Part shown: piece after piece, positions 7,314 to 12,531 of the stretch
Layout of the letters: each line of letters starts with the position of its first letter
Position numbering within the stretch: the stretch's first letter is position 1
Origin: Christiangramia sp.
GTDB lineage: Bacteria > Bacteroidota > Bacteroidia > Flavobacteriales > Flavobacteriaceae
Assembly (NCBI GenBank): GCA_024635735.1
Contig: JAGXII010000098.1
Location: 1-12,531, forward strand
Direction of reading: 5' to 3'
DNA length: 12,531 nucleotides
Notes under the pieces: generated by a model
Databases searched by the model: none
What the model was told of the DNA's origin: nothing
The model's input: only the letters and a program-made list of their open reading frames with translations
Program-made: the position numbers and the translations under genes

Positions 7314-8123
7314 TTATTTAATCGTATCATTTTTATTTTCCCTGGCCTTCATAATAGAGTCTTTTTTTCTTTCCCTTTCGGCAAGAATTTTGGCTCTTCT
7401 TTCATCAAATTCTTTTTGTTTCGCAGCTCTTAAAGAGTCCCTTTCTTTGTTGCGTTGTTCTATAAGGGCTTCTCTTTCGTTTTTTCTTTCTTCAACCAGT
7501 TTTTCTCTTTCAGTAATGACTTCTTCCTGCTCAATAGTGCGGTCTTCAGCCTTTTCCATTTCTGAAATTTCATCTTTTCCTTCAAGCTGTTCGCGATTGG
7601 CTGTACGTTTTATAGTTCGCAGAACCAGTTCACTTACATCAAATTGTTGATCTGCATAGATCATTCCAATATCTGAAGTCCTGTCGAAAACGAAGTCAAG
7701 ATTCCTGTTTTTTGCTATCTCCTGTACTGCAGCAAAAACCTGATCCTGAATAGGTCTAACCAGTTGTTTTTTCTGATTGATATAGTCACCATTCGGGCCA
7801 AATCTGTTCTGTTGATATTCCAGTGCCTGGTTTTCCAGGTATTGGATTTCATCTTCGCGTTGTTCAATAAGTTCTTTGGTAAGTAAAGCTCTTTCGTTTT
7901 CAAGCTTTATCTTCATGTTACTGACTACACGCATTTTTGCTTCAGATTCTTTTTTCCATTCCTGAACCCTGTTCTCTAGTTGATTTTGAGCTTCCTGGTA
8001 TTCCGGAACGTTTTCAAGAATATATTCCATATCAATATACCCCAGTCTTATGCTTTTCTGAGCCGATATGGTTGCAACCGAAAGTAGCAGTAGTATTAAT
8101 ATTGAAAATATTCTTTTTTTCAT
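7314..8123 (-). CDS. OmpH/Skp-family periplasmic chaperone with long charged C-terminal tail
   Basis: This 269-residue protein has a signal peptide ending ATISAQ (cleavage near residue 22) and then a Skp/OmpH domain to about residue 178: RLGYIDMEYILENVPEYQ at the front, a long coiled-coil hairpin, and NLDFVFDRTSDIGMIYADQ near the end. Unlike classical Skp (about 160 residues) it continues with 91 residues in which 52 are D, E, K or R, patterned like a single long helix or coiled coil (repeats of the EREKLVEERKNER kind). It lies 31 nt after bamA and 38 nt before a short paralogue, so co-transcription is likely. The Skp-like part suggests chaperoning of outer-membrane proteins; the tail could extend the arm or contact peptidoglycan or partners, which is inference. 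Confidence 0.92.
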   Translation of the reverse strand: MKKRIFSILILLLLSVATISAQKSIRLGYIDMEYILENVPEYQEAQNQLENRVQEWKKESEAKMRVVSNMKIKLENERALLTKELIEQREDEIQYLENQALEYQQNRFGPNGDYINQKKQLVRPIQDQVFAAVQEIAKNRNLDFVFDRTSDIGMIYADQQFDVSELVLRTIKRTANREQLEGKDEISEMEKAEDRTIEQEEVITEREKLVEERKNEREALIEQRNKERDSLRAAKQKEFDERRAKILAERERKKDSIMKARENKNDTIK

Positions 8124-8154
8124 CTAAACCGAATATAGAAAATATCGTGCCAAA

Positions 8155-10782
8155 TTAAAATTGCTGTCCTATGATAAAGTGTGTTTCCCATCCATTTGGT
8201 CCTGGTTTACCCACTATAGGGTCGAATCCATAACCAAAATCAATTCCTAATAATCCAAAGGTAGGCATATAAACTCTAAGTCCCATACCTGCAGATCTGT
8301 TTAACTGAAACGGATTATAGTCCCTAAAATTGTCAAACGACGCTCCCGCTTCTAAAAATGATAATAAGTAAATTGATGCTGAAGGTTTCAGGGTAATAGG
8401 AAATCTAAGTTCCAATGAATATTTATTATAAATTACAGCTCCATCGTCACGTTGAGTTTGCGGTCTGTCAATTGGAACAATAGACTGGTTTGGATATCCT
8501 CTCAACTGAATGGTTTCTCTTCCGTCAAGACTATATGCTCCAAGACCATCACCTCCAACATAGAATCGTTCAAATGGAGGAACACCTCTTTCATTATTAT
8601 AGGCTCCAAGGAACCCATACTCTGCGTGAGTACGTAAAACAAGGTTACTACTTGGTCCAAAACTTGCCAGTGTATTATACCAGGTTCCGGCGAACTTAAT
8701 TTTGTAAAATTCCAGCCAGTTATATTTTTTCTGATCTACCTTTTCAGCATCAGGAACTGAATTCTCACGGGAAACACGGTTTCCTACCTCATCCACAAGA
8801 TTTCCATTTTCATCGCGTAGTTGATATTCGTCCTGATTCTGAAGGTTTCCGTAATCTATCCCATTCCATAAAGAGTAGGGAGGAGTAAGTTTTGCGGTTA
8901 TAGCGAATTTTGAACCTGAAGTTGGGAAAACAGGGTTGACGGCCGTATTATCACGGGTTATTCCTAATTGATAATACAGGTTGTTTGAAAATCCATTCCC
9001 GAAAGTAAATAGACCTGTATTATAGTTGTTTAATTCATATCGTTGGAATCCAACAACATTAGATATGGTAACATACTGGTCTGGAGCAGTAAGTCTTTTT
9101 GCAAGACCAAGGCTTACCCCAAGAATATCAAAACTTCGGCTTTTATCTGCTTCCCTGTTAATGTAATCATACAGGAACTGTCTGGTGTAGCTGAATGATG
9201 TAGAAAAACTTACCGGTCTTTTTCCGCCCAGCCAGGGTTCTCTAAAAGATAAGCTATAGGTTTGATAGAAAGTACTTGCCTGAGCTCTCAATGATAAGGT
9301 TTGACCATCTCCCATAGGAATTGGCTTATATGCATCCTTATCGAATAATCCCTGAATAGAGAAGTTGTTGAAAGACAAACCTAAAGTACCTATGAAGCCT
9401 CCGCCGCCATAACCACCCTGAAGTTCAATCTGGCTGGCTCCTGCTTCCACAACCTTATATTCCAGGCTTAGTGTTCCTTCCTGAGGGTTAGGATCCACAA
9501 ACTCCGGAGTTAACTGCTCAGCATCAAAGAAACCAAGCGCTCCAAGTTCACGCACAGTAGCGACCACAGCTTCCTGACTGTATTTTTGACCGGGCTTTGT
9601 TCTTAGTTCACGATAGATAACATGATCTTTTGTTTTATCGTTACCGGTGATTCTTATTTCATCAAAATAAGCTTCCTTCCCTTCAACAATTCGAATCTCA
9701 AAATCTATAGTATCATTATATACATTGGTTTCTACAAGGTTGATATTTGAAAAAAGATATCCATTATTTTGATAAAGGTTGGCTACAGAGTTCTTATTTG
9801 GCTCTCTTCCCTGGATTCTTTCATCAATAAGAACCCCGTTATAAACATCTCCTTTATCAAGCCCTAAAACTCTTTTTAACTGTGCATCACTGTAAGCGGA
9901 GTTTCCAAGAAAATCTATATTTCCAATATAATACTGATCACCTTCAGCAACTTCAATTTCCAGAGCGACAGTTTCTTCATCACGTCTTATTAGAGTGTCT
10001 GAAATGATCCTGGCATCACGATATCCTTCTTCTTTGTATTTGTCTATAACAGATTGTTTGTCTTCCTGATAATCAGCTTCAACAAACTTAGATCGCTTCC
10101 AGAACCTTATAAAGTTCTTCTGCTTGGTATTTTTCATGCTTTTTCTAAGCTTGGCATCTTTAAACTCATCATTCCCCTTAAAATTGATATCGGCGATCTT
10201 AACCCTGTTTCCAAGGTCAACATCAACAACCATATTTACTTTATTGGTGGGAGTGCCGGTAGAATCAACTACTTCTGATGTTCTTACATCAACATCAGCA
10301 TTTAAATACCCGTCCTTCTTATACTTGTCTTCAATATAATTGGTGGTAGTAGTTATAAGGTTCTCGTTTACCTTTGCTCCGGGCTTAAGTTCATTTTCAT
10401 CGGTGAGCTTTTCCTTATCGCTCTTTTTCTTAAGTCCGCTGAATTTTACCTGATTTAAAACCGGAACTTCTTTAATTTCCAGTTCAAGATCTGCCACATT
10501 TCCTTCTACATTGGTGATATAGAAATTGATATCGCTAAAAAGGTCAAGATCCCATAGTTTTTTGATTACAGAACTTAATCTGTCTCCTGGAATATAAATT
10601 TCTTCTCCTTTTTTTAAGCCGGTATACGTAATTACGGTTTGCTCATTGTAGGTAGTGGTGCCGGTAACTTTTATATCTCCTATAGTATATTTCTTAGAAT
10701 CTCCAAGAGGTAGGTCCTGTGCTTTGGCAGCTATACTGAATATGAAACAAATTGCAAAAAGTGTAAAAATCTTTTTTGTCAT
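8155..10782 (-). CDS. bamA: BamA, outer-membrane protein assembly factor
   Basis: BamA is the core of the BAM machine that folds beta-barrel proteins into the outer membrane. With the start at ATG 10782 it has 875 residues: a signal peptide ending AAKAQ (cleavage near 22), five periplasmic POTRA domains (roughly 30-440; the last has FDEIRITGN...VIYRELRTKPGQKYS), and a 16-strand barrel domain ending in the terminal phenylalanine of IIGQQF. The loop-6 motif of the Omp85 family is present as LRGY (760-763). The frame stays open upstream to 10920, but that would run 46 residues into uppS and place the signal peptide internally, so 10782 is preferred. It starts 7 nt after the uppS stop, which indicates coupled expression, and is followed by two Skp-like genes. 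The length is normal for Flavobacteriia. Assignment is certain. Confidence 0.97.
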   Translation of the reverse strand: MTKKIFTLFAICFIFSIAAKAQDLPLGDSKKYTIGDIKVTGTTTYNEQTVITYTGLKKGEEIYIPGDRLSSVIKKLWDLDLFSDINFYITNVEGNVADLELEIKEVPVLNQVKFSGLKKKSDKEKLTDENELKPGAKVNENLITTTTNYIEDKYKKDGYLNADVDVRTSEVVDSTGTPTNKVNMVVDVDLGNRVKIADINFKGNDEFKDAKLRKSMKNTKQKNFIRFWKRSKFVEADYQEDKQSVIDKYKEEGYRDARIISDTLIRRDEETVALEIEVAEGDQYYIGNIDFLGNSAYSDAQLKRVLGLDKGDVYNGVLIDERIQGREPNKNSVANLYQNNGYLFSNINLVETNVYNDTIDFEIRIVEGKEAYFDEIRITGNDKTKDHVIYRELRTKPGQKYSQEAVVATVRELGALGFFDAEQLTPEFVDPNPQEGTLSLEYKVVEAGASQIELQGGYGGGGFIGTLGLSFNNFSIQGLFDKDAYKPIPMGDGQTLSLRAQASTFYQTYSLSFREPWLGGKRPVSFSTSFSYTRQFLYDYINREADKSRSFDILGVSLGLAKRLTAPDQYVTISNVVGFQRYELNNYNTGLFTFGNGFSNNLYYQLGITRDNTAVNPVFPTSGSKFAITAKLTPPYSLWNGIDYGNLQNQDEYQLRDENGNLVDEVGNRVSRENSVPDAEKVDQKKYNWLEFYKIKFAGTWYNTLASFGPSSNLVLRTHAEYGFLGAYNNERGVPPFERFYVGGDGLGAYSLDGRETIQLRGYPNQSIVPIDRPQTQRDDGAVIYNKYSLELRFPITLKPSASIYLLSFLEAGASFDNFRDYNPFQLNRSAGMGLRVYMPTFGLLGIDFGYGFDPIVGKPGPNGWETHFIIGQQF

Positions 10783-10789
10783 GAATGCA

Positions 10790-11530
10790 CTAACTGAGTT
10801 GCTCACTTGTTTTTCCAAATCTTCTTTCTCTGTTTTGATAATTGTATATGGCTTCAAAAAGATTTTCCCTTCTGTAATCAGGCCATAAAATTTTCGTAAA
10901 ATACAATTCGGCATAGGCAATTTGCCATAAAAGGAAATTGCTAATGCGCTGTTCGCCGCTGGTTCTGATCAACAGATCAACGTCTGGTAAATTTCGGGTG
11001 TAAAGATGCTCATTTATAACTGATTCATCAACCGTATCTTCAGATAATTCTCCACTTTTAACTTTGTTCGCGATCTGCTTTACGCAGTTGGTAATTTCTT
11101 CACGACTCCCGTAACTTAAAGCAAGGGTTAGAGTCATTCTGGTATTACTGGCAGTTTTTTCGATAACATCAAGGAGTTCTCGTTTGGCTTTTTTCGGTAA
11201 GCTGGAAATATTACCAATCGAATTCAATTTTATGTCGTTATCTGCCAGGGTTTTGATTTCTTTTTTTAGAGAGGAAACCAGCAATCGCATCAAAGTATCC
11301 ACCTCCAGTTTAGGCCTGTTCCAGTTTTCGGTAGAAAATGCATAAAGCGTAAGGTTTTCCACTCCAAGTTCTGCACAGCCTTCAACAACATCTCTTACTG
11401 CCGTGGTGCCTTCTTCGTGGCCGGCAGCTCTGAGGAAACCTTTTTGCTTAGCCCAACGCCCATTCCCATCCATAATGATGGCAATGTGTTTGGGTAATTT
11501 ATTAAGGTCTATATTGTCTCTATAATTCAT
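10790..11530 (-). CDS. uppS: Undecaprenyl diphosphate synthase (cis-prenyltransferase)
   Basis: This 246-residue enzyme extends farnesyl diphosphate with isopentenyl diphosphate in cis to make undecaprenyl diphosphate, the lipid carrier for peptidoglycan, O-antigen and capsule precursors, at the inner face of the cytoplasmic membrane. Diagnostic motifs are HIAIIMDGNGRWAK with catalytic D21, FSTENWNRP (65-73), and DLLIRTSGEQRISNFLLWQ with the phosphate-binding R189 and R195 and S197, followed by AYAELYF. The length is typical. Its ATG follows the DUF6089 stop directly (TAAATG), and bamA begins 7 nt after its TAG, so it is translated as the middle of a tight three-gene unit. This uppS-bamA neighbourhood is familiar in Bacteroidota. 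Assignment is certain. Confidence 0.97.
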   Translation of the reverse strand: MNYRDNIDLNKLPKHIAIIMDGNGRWAKQKGFLRAAGHEEGTTAVRDVVEGCAELGVENLTLYAFSTENWNRPKLEVDTLMRLLVSSLKKEIKTLADNDIKLNSIGNISSLPKKAKRELLDVIEKTASNTRMTLTLALSYGSREEITNCVKQIANKVKSGELSEDTVDESVINEHLYTRNLPDVDLLIRTSGEQRISNFLLWQIAYAELYFTKILWPDYRRENLFEAIYNYQNRERRFGKTSEQLS

Positions 11531-12229
11531 TTAAAAGCAATAACAGGGCTTGCGCCCAAATGTAAAAGTTATACTTACTCCTGTAAACACATACCAGTCA
11601 GAGGTATTTCTGTTTCCAAACTCTGCCTGTGGTTCTCTTCTTCCAAGGTATTCTTCTGGCCAGCTTCCATCCAGATTATCGGTAAATGTATATCTGGCTC
11701 CAATTTCAAGAGCTCCAATTATGTGCTCTGTAATAGCTTCTTTGTATCCCATAACCATAGGAATAGCAAACTCCCAGTTAGTTCCTTCATTTACGAGATT
11801 ACCACCCCGGCCATTTTTTAACCAGACATGATCTGCCCTAAAATAGGTTACACCGGTGTAAATATAAGGAGTACTTTGCGGTAAAGCCTCAGAAAGATCA
11901 AAATCCCAGAAATTAAATTCAAATCCCAGAGATGCTTCTGCAATGGTATTGTCAAAGGAATAGCCCCGTTGCTGCCTTCTTGTATCATCAGATTTTGTGT
12001 CATCGGCAGAAATTTCTGCATACAAAAGTGATAATCTAATGGCATGACGTGGGCTGCGATTCCATTTTGCCAAAAGGCCTCCAACCGGTGTATTGGGCAG
12101 AATATAATTGGTTCTTCCCACATCGCCAATATAGTTAGCACCGCCGGCAAAGGCTCCCACTTCAAACTGCTGTGAGTATATGCCTGTTGTAAAAAATGCC
12201 ATCACTACAAATGCGATTAGGTACCTCAT
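11531..12229 (-). CDS. DUF6089-family exported outer-membrane-like protein, function unknown
   Basis: This 232-residue protein has a signal peptide ending TGIYSQ (cleavage near 19). The mature chain starts QFEVGAFAGGANYIGDVG and then alternates aromatic and glycine-rich strands through to ITFTFGRKPCYCF, the look of a small eight-strand-type outer-membrane barrel. I recognise the DUF6089 family by its place before uppS and its N-terminal pattern; no biochemical function is established to my knowledge. Its stop codon touches the uppS start codon, and bamA follows, so it is part of the envelope operon. A good promoter lies just upstream, so it may be the first gene of its own transcript. It ends with a CxC pair two residues from the end. 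I infer a part in outer-membrane assembly or lipid-carrier coupling, but it may simply be an early BAM client. Confidence 0.75.
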   Translation of the reverse strand: MRYLIAFVVMAFFTTGIYSQQFEVGAFAGGANYIGDVGRTNYILPNTPVGGLLAKWNRSPRHAIRLSLLYAEISADDTKSDDTRRQQRGYSFDNTIAEASLGFEFNFWDFDLSEALPQSTPYIYTGVTYFRADHVWLKNGRGGNLVNEGTNWEFAIPMVMGYKEAITEHIIGALEIGARYTFTDNLDGSWPEEYLGRREPQAEFGNRNTSDWYVFTGVSITFTFGRKPCYCF

Positions 12230-12246
12230 AGGTTTTCAAAAGTTTG

Positions 12247-12275
12247 CAAATATAACAATTCTGTTTGCTCTGCAA
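12247..12275 (-). promoter_or_regulatory. Bacteroidota-type promoter for the DUF6089-uppS-bamA operon
   Basis: On the minus strand a TTG (12273-12275) is separated by 18 nt from TATATTTG (12247-12254), an exact TAnnTTTG -7 box; the ATG follows 17 nt later. This is the best-formed promoter in the window and predicts a leader of only about 10 nt. The -33 element lies inside a weak inverted repeat, TGCTC (12266-12270) / GAGCA (12282-12286), which could be an operator or chance. No clear terminator separates it from nadK, so readthrough from nadK is also possible. Confidence 0.65.
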
Positions 12276-12329
12276 TAATTTGAGCAGATTTGTGCATTAA
12301 TATAAACAGTTTTTGAAAGTTTTTATTGC

Positions 12330-12531
12330 TTAATTGCGCTTATCTTCCCCCCAGAGCAGCTTTTTTCTAAGGGTGTTTAAAAAGCTATCCTCTCTTAATT
12401 CAACAAAATTTATATTGTAGGGAGCTTTTTGAATAATAATCTCAGTATCGTTTTGTAATGTCGCAATTCTCGAATCCATAGAAACCAGATGAGTGTTTTC
12501 TCTTCCTGAGACCTTAAGTTTTATCGTGGTA
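12330..12531 (-). CDS. nadK: NAD kinase, C-terminal 66 residues (N-terminus outside window)
   Basis: The frame enters at the right edge and ends at TAA (12330-12332), giving 66 residues. They match the C-terminal end of bacterial NAD kinase: LKVSGRENTHLVSMDSR with the family's conserved (S/T)xDS(R/Q) block, then IIIQKAPYNINFVEL and the closing SFLNTLRKKLLWGEDKRN, in which the (L)R-KL-W(G) ending is typical. NAD kinase phosphorylates NAD to NADP using ATP or polyphosphate in the cytoplasm. About the first 230 residues and the catalytic GGDG motif are outside the window. It lies 100 nt upstream of the DUF6089 gene in the same direction; nadK next to this cluster is a familiar Flavobacteriia order. 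The short visible part limits certainty slightly. Confidence 0.88.
   Translation of the reverse strand, partial: TTIKLKVSGRENTHLVSMDSRIATLQNDTEIIIQKAPYNINFVELREDSFLNTLRKKLLWGEDKRN

Noticed and set aside
7390..7650. Serine- and leucine-rich plus-strand ORF opposite the second Skp-like gene
   Set aside because: It is the antisense image of a Glu/Lys/Arg-rich coiled coil; it has no start context or recognisable domain.
10083..10090. TAnnTTTG match (minus strand) inside bamA
   Set aside because: It is within coding sequence, far from any start codon; most likely a chance hit.
10783..10920. N-terminal extension of the bamA reading frame by 46 residues into uppS
   Set aside because: It would put a clear signal peptide at an internal position and overlap the conserved end of uppS; ATG 10782 gives a normal BamA.
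1..12531. Mobile element, CRISPR array, tRNA/rRNA or defence system
   Set aside because: I saw no transposase, spaced direct repeats, tRNA-like cloverleaf or defence-type gene; all genes are core metabolism or envelope functions with similar codon use.

Overview
The window is an ordinary, gene-dense piece of a Bacteroidota chromosome, most likely from a marine-type Flavobacteriaceae (Gramella/Christiangramia-like is my best guess, from protein style only). The evidence is low GC, a PorP/SprF family protein, a tandem-domain NifU protein, the order nadK - DUF6089 - uppS - bamA - two OmpH/Skp genes - murI, no clear Shine-Dalgarno sites, and Bacteroidota-type -7 boxes (TAnnTTTG) just upstream of several genes. 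I see no mobile element, CRISPR array, tRNA, rRNA or sign of recent transfer.

Layout. Positions 1-1295 (minus) hold the N-terminal two thirds of a YyaL/SPATA20-type thioredoxin-domain protein that runs off the left edge. A 240-bp divergent gap with a terminator-like hairpin separates it from a plus-strand PiT phosphate permease fused to a PhoU/DUF47-like cytoplasmic domain (1536-3806). A 16-bp perfect hairpin lies between this gene and a convergent minus-strand NifU-type Fe-S scaffold with two Nfu N-terminal domains (3858-4778). Divergent from that is a PorP/SprF-type outer-membrane protein (4840-5901), whose stop codon overlaps that of the convergent murI (5898-6695).

From the right edge leftwards, all on the minus strand, is an envelope-biogenesis cluster: the C-terminus of NAD kinase, a DUF6089 outer-membrane-like protein, undecaprenyl diphosphate synthase (uppS), BamA, two Skp/OmpH-like periplasmic chaperones, a terminator, then glutamate racemase (murI). 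DUF6089-uppS-bamA are almost fused head to tail (TAAATG, then a 7-nt gap), so they are very probably co-transcribed. The logic is coherent: BamA inserts outer-membrane barrels, the Skp-like proteins escort them through the periplasm, and UppS and MurI supply the lipid carrier and D-glutamate for peptidoglycan.

Nothing here is a clear new system. The points most worth a second look are the uncharacterised DUF6089 protein locked into the bam operon, the long charged tail on one Skp paralogue, terminator hairpins whose T-tracts coincide with -7-like boxes immediately before start codons, and an orphan terminator-like hairpin in front of the YyaL gene.
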